14,466 nucleotides of DNA from Pseudomonadota bacterium (lineage in GTDB: Bacteria; Pseudomonadota; Gammaproteobacteria; Xanthomonadales; Xanthomonadaceae), in contig JANXZP010000097.1 in the NCBI GenBank assembly GCA_025355485.1, positions 1 to 14,466 of the forward strand. The letters are read 5' to 3'. Each line of letters starts with the position of its first letter. The stretch's first letter is position 1. Of this stretch, positions 6,114-12,561 are shown piece after piece. The translations under genes were made by a program, and so were the position numbers. Below the pieces are notes generated by a model that did not search any database, was not told the DNA's origin, and saw nothing but the letters and a program-made list of their open reading frames with translations.

Positions 6114-7703
6114 TCAGGCGGAGTGCGAGAAGTCGAAGTCCAGCCGCGGCCCGATCGTCGCCAGCGCATGACCGCGCAGGTAGTCGGCCCCGAGCGCGGT
6201 GAGGTTCGCTACTTCGTCGGCCTTCTCCACCGAGTCCACGATCAATTGCCTGCCCTGTTCGCGCCACGGAGCCATGCGCTCGCGGAACACCTCCGGCGTT
6301 ACCGCGTTCGCCGCCGGAAGCTGGATCCGCAGCACGTCGATCGGCAGCTTCGACCATGCGGCGACCCGATCGAGCTTGATCGCGTGGTCGGACAGTCCCA
6401 CCCGTACGCCGAGTGCGCGCAGCTTCTTGATCCGTTCGATGCTGTCGGCCTGTTCGAGCTTCTGATTCGCTTCGAGTTCGAGAATCAAGCCCTCCGCCAG
6501 ATGCCAGCGGCGATGAAGTTCGGCTTCGAGCCAGCGCAACGGCAGGCCATCGAGCGTGGCCAGTTCCACCGGAACCAATAATCGCGTGCGATGTCCGTGC
6601 GCGCGTTCCTGCTCCAGCGCTTCGAATGCGCCGAACAGGCTCATGCGATCGATCATGACCATCGCCCCTGCCTCGCGCGCGAGACGCAGGTATTCGCGCC
6701 GATAAACGCCGCCGAGCGGCGCGCGATAGTCGCGCAACTTCGCGTGCAACGAGTACAGCGGTTCCGCCGCCCCGTTCACCGGCAGGACCGGCTGGAACTC
6801 GACCATCACGTTATTGCCCGACTTCGCTTCCTCCACCCACTCGCGGATGATCAGTACGCGCTCGGCCGGAATCGGCTCGAAATCGCGACTGAGTACCCCC
6901 TCGAAGCGATTGCCGCCGTGCCGGTACGCGATCGCCTGCGCAGCGTGCGCGGTGGCGAACCATCGATCGGCACGATCAGCCATGTTGCCCCTGGGCGACA
7001 GCGCAGCGCCGACCGATGCGGTGAGGTTCCTGGGCTTGCCCGCGACCACGAACGGCGCGTTCGCCACGCACGTGCAGATGCGTTCGGCAAGCTGTTGCAC
7101 CTGCTCGCTGTTCTTGCGCTTGACCAGCAAGCCGAAGCCCAGCTCGAGCCAGGTCGTGTACGCATCGCCCGGTTCGAGCAGGGCCGCGAACCGCGCACAG
7201 ATCTGTTCCTCAAGGTCGAAGACCGCGGCCATTTCCAGTTGCGAAGCCAGCTCCGTCACCGTATCGATCCGGATCGCCATCAACACGCGATACCCATGTT
7301 CCGGCGTGCGCAGGACGGCGGACAGGTGCGACAGGAAATCGCCGCGCCGGAGAACGCCGCCGGCGACGCTCAACGTGGCGGGCGCTGCTTCGTCGGGAAT
7401 GCCGAGCGCAGCGACCACGCTTTGCAACACGTGCGCGATCGCGCCGGACGATGCGGCGTCGTTGGTGTCGGGCAAGCGCGCAGCGATCAACGCATTCGCG
7501 GATGCGTGTTTCAGGGCCTCGGGTAGTTGCGCCGAATCCTCGCAGGTCTTGACCGACCATCCTCTCGCGATCCACGGCGCCTGCCAATTGCCCGGCAGCA
7601 TCGCGCTCGACGCATACAGCAAGATCGCCCCCGTGCCAGGACGTGCATCGGGACGCGGCGGTTGGGTTGCGCGTTCATCGTCCTGGATATCGGTCGTGGC
7701 CAT
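6114..7703 (-). CDS. degenerate GGDEF/EAL tandem protein, probable non-catalytic c-di-GMP effector
   Basis: The 529-aa product has a receiver-like N-terminal segment (about 24-100), a GGDEF-like domain (about 115-270) and an EAL-like domain (about 290-525). Both active sites are lost. The GGDEF position reads LELGF (186-190). The EAL position reads HAKLR (320-324). The usual DDFGTG is replaced by LSDHAIKL, LKID by LRIQ, and the EGVE Glu is replaced in VDSVEKADEV. It should neither make nor cut c-di-GMP, and resembles FimX-like binders that couple the nucleotide to pili or polymer export. No membrane segment is seen. The frame is open to 7790 (TTG). I chose ATG 7703, but ATG 7712 is close and Shine-Dalgarno support is weak for both. 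It lies 125 bases downstream of the RIO kinase gene on the same strand. Confidence 0.85.
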   Translation of the reverse strand: MATTDIQDDERATQPPRPDARPGTGAILLYASSAMLPGNWQAPWIARGWSVKTCEDSAQLPEALKHASANALIAARLPDTNDAASSGAIAHVLQSVVAALGIPDEAAPATLSVAGGVLRRGDFLSHLSAVLRTPEHGYRVLMAIRIDTVTELASQLEMAAVFDLEEQICARFAALLEPGDAYTTWLELGFGLLVKRKNSEQVQQLAERICTCVANAPFVVAGKPRNLTASVGAALSPRGNMADRADRWFATAHAAQAIAYRHGGNRFEGVLSRDFEPIPAERVLIIREWVEEAKSGNNVMVEFQPVLPVNGAAEPLYSLHAKLRDYRAPLGGVYRREYLRLAREAGAMVMIDRMSLFGAFEALEQERAHGHRTRLLVPVELATLDGLPLRWLEAELHRRWHLAEGLILELEANQKLEQADSIERIKKLRALGVRVGLSDHAIKLDRVAAWSKLPIDVLRIQLPAANAVTPEVFRERMAPWREQGRQLIVDSVEKADEVANLTALGADYLRGHALATIGPRLDFDFSHSA

Positions 7704-7778
7704 GCGCGACATCGCCCCATGTGGCTCGCGTCGGAGTGTGCAGTGCCGGCACGTCGCGCGCAATCTTCTTTCGGGAAC

Positions 7779-7800
7779 GGCACCAGCCAATCATGGTGCC
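7779..7800. other. hairpin between the RIO kinase and GGDEF/EAL genes
   Basis: GGCACCA (7779-7785) and TGGTGCC (7794-7800) form a perfect 7-bp stem with an 8-base loop in the 125-base spacer. There is no T run on the minus strand after it. It could be an attenuator, an RNA-processing site or a weak terminator. The alternative TTG start of the downstream gene falls inside it, which argues against that start. Confidence 0.35.
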
Positions 7801-7828
7801 TGGCCGAGGCGCCGCACTCGCCACGACC

Positions 7829-8686
7829 TCAATCCCGTAGTGCCGCTTCCTCGCGCCCCTGCTGGCGGATGATCGCTTCCTGGCGCGCGTCCTCGATCGA
7901 CAACATTATCGCGCGCACATCGGCTTTGTGTTTGTCGAATACGAAGTGGCCGGTCAATGCGGTGTCCGGTTTCAGTTCGCTCTTCTCATACAGCGCCCAC
8001 ATCTCTTCGCCGTAATGCATCGACAACAGCTCGGGCGCGAAACGGCCGAGGCTGTCGCGCAAGTTGTGCACGTCGCGCAGCAGCATCGCGCGCGCGGCAT
8101 TGTTGCCGGCGGCGCTGACCACTTGCGGAAAATCGATGATCACCGGGCCTTCCGCGGCGACCAATACGTTGTACTCGGACAGGTCGCCGTGGATCATCCC
8201 GATGCTGAGCATGCGCACTACATCGGCGATCAGGTCGTGGTGATACCAACGCGCGAGTTCCGGGATGAGCTCGACTTCGCCCAAGCGCGGCGCACTGTGG
8301 CCGTGTTCATCGCAGACAAGTTCCATCAGCAACACGCCGTGGAAATAGCCGTGCGGCCGCGGCACGCGCACGCCAGCTTCCATCAGGCGATACAGCGCAT
8401 CCACCTCGGTGTTCTTCCACGCGGTTTCCTGCTCCTTGCGGCCGAACTTGCTAGCCTTGCCGATCGCGCGCGCCTGCCGGCTGCCGCGCACCTTGCGGCC
8501 TTCCTGGTATTGCGTGCGCGCCTGGAAACTTCGCTGCGCCATGTCCTTGTAAACCTTCGCGCACAGCACTTCGTCGCCCGAGCGCACCACGTAGACCGAT
8601 GCTTCCTTGCCGCTCTTGAGCGGCCGCAACACGGCGTCGATCACGCCGTCGTCGACCAACGGCTGCAGGCCCTTGGGGATTTTCAT
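7829..8686 (-). CDS. RIO1-family atypical serine kinase
   Basis: A cytosolic RIO-type protein kinase. The 285-aa product has the family landmarks in order: the nucleotide loop SGKEASVYVV (25-34), the ATP-binding Lys K44 in LCAKVYK, the flexible-loop region rich in Lys/Arg (about 64-92), the catalytic loop IHGDLSEYN (165-173, with D168 and N173) and the metal-binding IIDFPQ (183-188, with D185). All catalytic residues are intact. Substrates of bacterial RIO kinases are not established; archaeal and eukaryotic members act in ribosome maturation. The start MKIPKGLQPL at 8686 is chosen because it matches the usual family N-terminus; an upstream in-frame ATG at 8734 would add 16 residues, and neither has a strong Shine-Dalgarno. 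A Lys/Arg-rich stretch may contact RNA. The gene is divergent from glycine-zipper gene A. Confidence 0.92.
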   Translation of the reverse strand: MKIPKGLQPLVDDGVIDAVLRPLKSGKEASVYVVRSGDEVLCAKVYKDMAQRSFQARTQYQEGRKVRGSRQARAIGKASKFGRKEQETAWKNTEVDALYRLMEAGVRVPRPHGYFHGVLLMELVCDEHGHSAPRLGEVELIPELARWYHHDLIADVVRMLSIGMIHGDLSEYNVLVAAEGPVIIDFPQVVSAAGNNAARAMLLRDVHNLRDSLGRFAPELLSMHYGEEMWALYEKSELKPDTALTGHFVFDKHKADVRAIMLSIEDARQEAIIRQQGREEAALRD

Positions 8687-8800
8687 CGCGTGATGTTCAT
8701 TGAACCGAGGTGGCCCGGAAAGAATGGTCGGCATTATGGACTACCGACCGTCGCGGTGGCTTCGCGGATGCGCTTCGCTGCATCCGATGCAGGCAGGATG

Positions 8801-8847
8801 AACGGCATTCCGCGAAATCCATTGCGTTAAGGTTGTGGAAAGCCGCT
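8801..8847 (+). promoter_or_regulatory. conserved upstream block of glycine-zipper gene A
   Basis: AACGGCATTC (8801-8810) and TTAAGGTT (8827-8834) followed by GCCGCT recur upstream of paralogue B. The TTAAGGTT element starts exactly 68 bases before the ATG in both cases, and AACGGCATTC starts 94 versus 93 bases before it. Retention between diverged paralogues suggests a promoter or operator, but I cannot place -35/-10 boxes with confidence. Confidence 0.5.
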
Positions 8848-8866
8848 CTCCTGCACCGTAGCTTAC

Positions 8867-8878
8867 GCCCAACCGGGC
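8867..8878 (+). promoter_or_regulatory. leader hairpin before the Shine-Dalgarno of gene A
   Basis: GCCC-AACC-GGGC forms a 4-bp stem with a 4-base loop, ending 4 bases before GGAG (8883-8886). Outer CCGTA and TACGG could extend pairing into the Shine-Dalgarno. A hairpin of the same size but different sequence occupies the same place in paralogue B. Confidence 0.35.
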
Positions 8879-8894
8879 TTACGGAGTTCTACCC

Positions 8895-9590
8895 ATGAAA
8901 CGGATCGCTATCAGTGTTCTCACCCTCGCTCTTTCCGCCACTGCCGGCGGCGCCTTCGCGGGCGCGCAGGACTACGGCTACGATCACCATGACCACGACC
9001 ACAACGACGCACGCACCTCGCACACCGATCGTGCGCAAGTCCTGCGGGTGGAATCGATCGGCGGCTCCTACGATCGATATCAGTACAAGCCATACAATCC
9101 GAATGGCGATGTTTCATCCACCTACGAGCGCGAGGAATGCTGGAACGAGCAGACCAACGGCTATGAAAGCGGCTATTACCGCGACAGCAATGGCCGCCTC
9201 TACAGCGGCGATGGCCGTACCAATACCCAAGGCCTTGTCATCGGCGCGCTCCTCGGCGGCGCCTTGGGCAACCAGGTCGGCAAGGGCGACGGCCGCAAGG
9301 CCGCGACCATCGCCGGCGCCGTGATCGGCGGCACCATCGGTGCGCACACCGGCAACGACAACAACGACTACCAGTACCGCGACGACAACAGCGGTGTGGT
9401 GCGTCGCTGCCGCACCATCGTGGCGACCACCGACAACGGCTACAACAACAACCGCGGCTACGGCGGCTACAAAGTGACCTATGCCTATGCCGGCCAGACC
9501 TATCAGGCGTTCACGAACCAGCGCCCTGGCCGCTGGATCAGGGTGACGGTGGATGTCAGGCCGCAGGACGATGGCGGCTATCGCCACTGA
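8895..9590 (+). CDS. exported glycine-zipper protein A (17-kDa surface-antigen-like)
   Basis: The 231-aa product has a Sec signal peptide (cleavage after GAFA, residue 22) without a lipobox Cys, then a His/Asp-rich stretch (YDHHDHDHND, about 29-38) that may bind metal. The module EECWNEQT...YYRDSNGRLY precedes a glycine-zipper pair (about 113-153: GLVIGALLGGALGNQVG, then a second helix AATIAGAVIGGTIGAHTG). This resembles the Rickettsia 17-kDa antigen/SlyB-type domains, which sit in or against the outer membrane. The zipper is flanked by two Cys (ECW and RRCRT) likely to form a disulfide. The C-terminal part (YKVTYAYAGQTYQAF...VRPQDDGGY) is shared with paralogue B. A GGAG Shine-Dalgarno lies 8 bases before the ATG. 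It is a single-gene unit with its own terminator. The exact function is unknown; a structural or envelope-stability role is inference. Confidence 0.88.
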   Translation: MKRIAISVLTLALSATAGGAFAGAQDYGYDHHDHDHNDARTSHTDRAQVLRVESIGGSYDRYQYKPYNPNGDVSSTYEREECWNEQTNGYESGYYRDSNGRLYSGDGRTNTQGLVIGALLGGALGNQVGKGDGRKAATIAGAVIGGTIGAHTGNDNNDYQYRDDNSGVVRRCRTIVATTDNGYNNNRGYGGYKVTYAYAGQTYQAFTNQRPGRWIRVTVDVRPQDDGGYRH

Positions 9591-9614
9591 GCATCCGGCG
9601 ACACGAAGAACATC

Positions 9615-9643
9615 GAAGGGCCCGTGAGGGCCCTTCTTTTTTT
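9615..9643 (+). terminator. rho-independent terminator of gene A
   Basis: GAAGGGCCC (9615-9623), loop GTGA, GGGCCCTTC (9628-9636) and seven T (9637-9643) form a textbook intrinsic terminator 24 bases after the stop. It is almost identical to the terminator of paralogue B, with a single loop change (GTGA versus GCGA). Confidence 0.95.
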
Positions 9644-9684
9644 GCTTGCCGCGCCACACCACTAAAGAGTCCGAATCGGTGCTG

Positions 9685-9709
9685 ATCGAATCGTCGGCTT
9701 CGATTCGAT
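9685..9709. promoter_or_regulatory. ATCGAATC inverted repeat upstream of the HD-GYP gene
   Basis: ATCGAATC (9685-9692) and GATTCGAT (9702-9709) are a perfect 8-bp inverted repeat with a 9-base spacer, in the 222-base gap between the gene A terminator and the HD-GYP start. CCGAATCGG just before it (9671-9679) repeats the GAATC core. It may be a dimeric regulator site; no clear -35/-10 pair was found nearby. The rest of the gap shows nothing coding. Confidence 0.35.
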
Positions 9710-9852
9710 GGACATCAATAACACCGGTTGTCGCGCATGCCACCCCAAATCGCTGCCGGCGCATATCGTTGGACGCGAAGCCGCGCGCCCCATAAACAGG
9801 CTGCGCACCAAAAGCCTCTCTTGCGGTACGCTCGCACGGGGCGTTGCCAGGC

Positions 9853-9868
9853 GGGGGGGTGGGGGGTG
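9853..9868 (+). promoter_or_regulatory. G7-T-G6 tract forming the HD-GYP ribosome-binding site and start
   Basis: Seven G (9853-9859), one T and six G (9861-9866) run directly into the GTG start (9866-9868). The G runs are the only possible Shine-Dalgarno. Such homopolymer tracts are prone to slippage and could change initiation efficiency, although a length change here would not shift the reading frame. Confidence 0.4.
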
Positions 9869-11113
9869 AGCGCGTATTCACAGGAATTCCGGATCAGCGT
9901 CGCCGGCCTGACGAAGGGCATGTATGTCACGCGCCTGGACCGGCCATGGCTGGGCACATCCTTCCCGCTGGAAGGATTGATGATCGGCTCCGACGAAGAC
10001 ATCGCCAAGGTGCAACGCCTTTGCCACTTCGTGCATGTCGACGTCGCGCGGGGCAAGTCGCCCGATTCGCGTTACGTCCTGCTCGGGGCATCGGACCTGA
10101 TGGAGAAAGCACGTGGTCATGACGCGATCGCCGGGCTGAGGAAGACGACCTGGGAAACCAGGAGCGACTTCAAAGCCGAAATGCCGGAGGCGAAAAAAGC
10201 GCACCAGAGCCTGGAGGCGGGAATCGAGGAAGTGATGTTCGACCTCCAGAACGGCCGCAAGCTCGATCTGCAGAAACTCAAGGACGGGGTCGATGCGATG
10301 GTCGAATCGATCTCGCGCAACCCGGCGGCTTTCATCTGGCTCAAGGCGATCAAGCGCAAGAACGATTACGCCTACCAGCACGCCCTCGGCTGCTCGATCT
10401 GGGCCGCCAGTTTCGGCCGGCACCTGGGCATGAACCACGACGAGCTCAGCGAACTTGCGCTCAGCGGGCTGTTGTTCGACGTCGGCAAGATGCGCCTGCC
10501 CTCCGAACTGCTGGCCAAGACCACCGTGTTCGACGAGGCCGACCATGAACTGATGCATTCGCACGTGCAGCACGGGATCGACATCCTCAACGATACGCCC
10601 AACGTCCCGTACCGCGTGCTCGAAGCCGCCGCGACCCACCACGAGCGCCACGACGGCAGCGGCTATCCGAACGGAATGCACGGCAACGACATCCCCATGT
10701 TCGGCCGCATTCTCGGATTGATCGACATCTACGACGCGATGACCAGCGTGCACTCCTATGCGGACAGCCGTTCGCCCCACCAGACGGTAATGGAGCTGTA
10801 CCAGTCGCGCGACAGCATGTTCCAGGCCGAGCTCGTCGAGCAATTCATCCAGACCTGCGGGATCTATCCGTCCGGCTCGCTGGTGGAATTGTCCGATGGC
10901 CGGGTGGGCGTGGTGACCGCGGTGCACGAACTCAAGCGGCTGCGGCCGGACGTCATGATCCTGCTGGACGCCGACAAGACGCCGCTGCGCGAATTTTATT
11001 CCATCGATCTGAGCCATGCGAAGGAAGGCGGCGACGAACCGTTGCTGACCATCAAGCGCGGTTTGCAGGAAGGCGCGTTCGGCATCGATCCAACGGAACT
11101 GTTCCTCGATTAG
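9866..11113 (+). CDS. DUF3391/HD-GYP domain protein, probable c-di-GMP phosphodiesterase with altered HD motif
   Basis: HD-GYP proteins hydrolyse c-di-GMP to pGpG or GMP at a two- or three-metal site. The 415-aa product starts with a DUF3391 domain (about 8-65: ISVAGLTKGMYVTRLDRPW), as in the Pseudomonas DUF3391-HD-GYP class of similar length. The HD-GYP core spans about 170-345. The first His helix (YAYQHALG), the HSHVQHG helix, HHERHDGSGYP (258-268) and DIYDAMTS are intact. However, the HD dyad reads LLFDVGK, with F204 in place of the metal-ligand His before D205. Activity may therefore be reduced or metal-shifted, or this may be a subfamily variant. The GTG start at 9866 is chosen because it begins just before the DUF3391 domain; an open frame runs up to 9728. 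No membrane segment is seen. The EAL gene follows after 9 bases. Confidence 0.88.
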   Translation: MSAYSQEFRISVAGLTKGMYVTRLDRPWLGTSFPLEGLMIGSDEDIAKVQRLCHFVHVDVARGKSPDSRYVLLGASDLMEKARGHDAIAGLRKTTWETRSDFKAEMPEAKKAHQSLEAGIEEVMFDLQNGRKLDLQKLKDGVDAMVESISRNPAAFIWLKAIKRKNDYAYQHALGCSIWAASFGRHLGMNHDELSELALSGLLFDVGKMRLPSELLAKTTVFDEADHELMHSHVQHGIDILNDTPNVPYRVLEAAATHHERHDGSGYPNGMHGNDIPMFGRILGLIDIYDAMTSVHSYADSRSPHQTVMELYQSRDSMFQAELVEQFIQTCGIYPSGSLVELSDGRVGVVTAVHELKRLRPDVMILLDADKTPLREFYSIDLSHAKEGGDEPLLTIKRGLQEGAFGIDPTELFLD

Positions 11114-11122
11114 CACGATGCC

Positions 11123-12460
11123 ATGAAGGACATCCACGACGAGCTCACCCAGCTGCACAACCGGCGCAGCTTCCTGTCGCTGCTGCAACGGCAAATCGGC
11201 TTCGCCAACGAGAAGCACAGCCAGCTGGCGCTGATCGTCATCGACATCGATCATTTCGCGCAGATCAACGGCGCGAGCGGTTTCGCCTTCGGCGACCACG
11301 TGCTGCAACACCTGGCGAAGCAGGTCGCGGCGGTGGCGCGCACGCAGGACTACGCGGCCCGCATCGGCGACAATCGATTTGCTCTGATCCTGCCGCGCAT
11401 CCTCAATCAAGGACACGCCGAACTGGCGGTGCAGAAACTCTTCCGCCTGCTCGAGGTGCCGATCGAATCGGACGACATCCGGCTGACCCTGTTCGTCACC
11501 GCCGGAGCGGCAGTCTGCCCGGCGCACGCTACCCACCCCGAGTTCCTCCTGCGCAAGGCGGAACTGGCGCTGGCAGCGGCAAGGATGGAAGGCCGGCGCT
11601 ACCTGTTCTCCGCCGATTCGCCGCAAACGCAGGATCTGTCGGATCTGTGGGATCTCGAAGTGGAAATGGCCGGCGCGATCGATCGCGGCGAGATGCGGAT
11701 GCACTACCAGCCGCAGATCCGCATTTCCGACCTGCACCTGATCGGCGCCGAGGCGCTGATGCGCTGGAACAGCCCATCGCGCGGCCTCGTTCCAGCCAGC
11801 GTCTTCATCCCGCTCGCCGAACGCACGGGACAGATCAAGCAGCTGACGCTGTGGGCGATGAACACCGTCCTGCGCCAGACCGCAGAATGGCAGCACCCAT
11901 GGGGTCCGTTGTCGGTCGCCGTCAACCTGCCCAGTGAGCTCGTCAGCCAGCGCGACCTGCCGGAACTGGTGGAGAACGCGCTGCACCTGTGGGGCAAGGA
12001 CGACATCCGGCTGATGTTGGAAATCACCGAGCGTTCGCTAATGGATCGTGAGAGCGCATTGGACAAACTCACCTGCATCCGCAAGCTGGGCGTCAGGATT
12101 TCGATCGACGATTTCGGCACGGGGTATTCCTGCCTGGCCTATTTCAAGAACATCCCGGCCGATGAACTCAAGATCGACCAGTCCTTCGTCGCCGGCCTGC
12201 TGACCGACACCGCCAGCGCCGACATCACGTCGTTGATCATCGAACTCGCGCACCGATTCGGGCTCGCCGTCGTCGCCGAAGGCGTCGAGGACCCGGCGAC
12301 GCTGCACAAGCTCAAATCCGGCGGCTGCGACATCGCGCAAGGTTATCTCTTCGCCAAAGCGATGCCGTCGTCGGAGTTCCAGGCATGGATGAAGGCGTAC
12401 CGGCCTGGCGAAGGCACCGAAGCAGGCTCAGCAATCAGCGGCGATGCTTCGATACTGTAG
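11123..12460 (+). CDS. GGDEF-like/EAL c-di-GMP phosphodiesterase
   Basis: The 445-aa cytosolic product has an N-terminal GGDEF-like domain (about 5-160; ELTQLHNRRSFLSLL, IDIDHFAQIN) whose active site reads GDNRF (82-86), so cyclase activity is lost although GTP binding may remain. The EAL domain (about 180-425) keeps all the catalytic landmarks I can check: E210 in AEALMRW, NLPSE, LEITERS, D329-D330 in IDDFGTGYS, LKIDQSF, E386 in AEGVED, and the Q of DIAQGY. It should cut c-di-GMP to pGpG. It begins 9 bases after the HD-GYP stop with no strong Shine-Dalgarno, which suggests translational coupling. The two genes form one operon that pairs the two unrelated classes of c-di-GMP-degrading fold. 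A short Ser/Gly/Ala-rich tail ends the protein. Confidence 0.92.
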   Translation: MKDIHDELTQLHNRRSFLSLLQRQIGFANEKHSQLALIVIDIDHFAQINGASGFAFGDHVLQHLAKQVAAVARTQDYAARIGDNRFALILPRILNQGHAELAVQKLFRLLEVPIESDDIRLTLFVTAGAAVCPAHATHPEFLLRKAELALAAARMEGRRYLFSADSPQTQDLSDLWDLEVEMAGAIDRGEMRMHYQPQIRISDLHLIGAEALMRWNSPSRGLVPASVFIPLAERTGQIKQLTLWAMNTVLRQTAEWQHPWGPLSVAVNLPSELVSQRDLPELVENALHLWGKDDIRLMLEITERSLMDRESALDKLTCIRKLGVRISIDDFGTGYSCLAYFKNIPADELKIDQSFVAGLLTDTASADITSLIIELAHRFGLAVVAEGVEDPATLHKLKSGGCDIAQGYLFAKAMPSSEFQAWMKAYRPGEGTEAGSAISGDASIL

Positions 12461-12468
12461 GTGCGATA

Positions 12469-12512
12469 AACGGCATTCACCGAATCGACCGGATTAAGGT
12501 TATATGCCGCTG
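12469..12512 (+). promoter_or_regulatory. conserved upstream block of glycine-zipper gene B
   Basis: AACGGCATTC (12469-12478) and TTAAGGTT (12494-12501) followed by GCCGCT match the block upstream of gene A, with the same 68-base distance from TTAAGGTT to the ATG. It starts 8 bases after the EAL gene stop, so gene B probably has its own promoter independent of the HD-GYP/EAL unit. Confidence 0.5.
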
Positions 12513-12534
12513 TGGTCGCGTACGTTGAATTACG

Positions 12535-12546
12535 CGCCATCAGGCG
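12535..12546 (+). promoter_or_regulatory. leader hairpin before the Shine-Dalgarno of gene B
   Basis: CGCC-ATCA-GGCG is a 4-bp stem with a 4-base loop ending 3 bases before GGAG (12550-12553). It occupies the position of the gene A leader hairpin but has a different sequence. An alternative pairing, GCGTA (12518-12522) with TACGC (12531-12535), would compete for its first base. Confidence 0.35.
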
Positions 12547-12561
12547 TCTGGAGTGTTACCC

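Noticed and set aside
6591..7872. Plus-strand open frames opposite the degenerate GGDEF/EAL gene
   Set aside because: They overlap a clear minus-strand domain protein, and the translations are Arg/Ser/Ala-rich without motifs.
8778..8792. CTGCAT-CCG-ATGCAG inverted repeat as an operator of gene A
   Set aside because: Short, 3-base loop, and not conserved upstream of paralogue B while the neighbouring block is, so it is probably chance.
9852..9868. G-quadruplex at the HD-GYP start
   Set aside because: Only two uninterrupted G runs are present; a stable three-tier quadruplex with normal loops cannot be formed, so only slippage or Shine-Dalgarno effects are proposed.
9878..11986. 702-codon minus-strand open frame opposite the HD-GYP and EAL genes
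   Set aside because: It spans two well-supported genes and their junction; its length follows from high third-position GC. No motif is recognisable.
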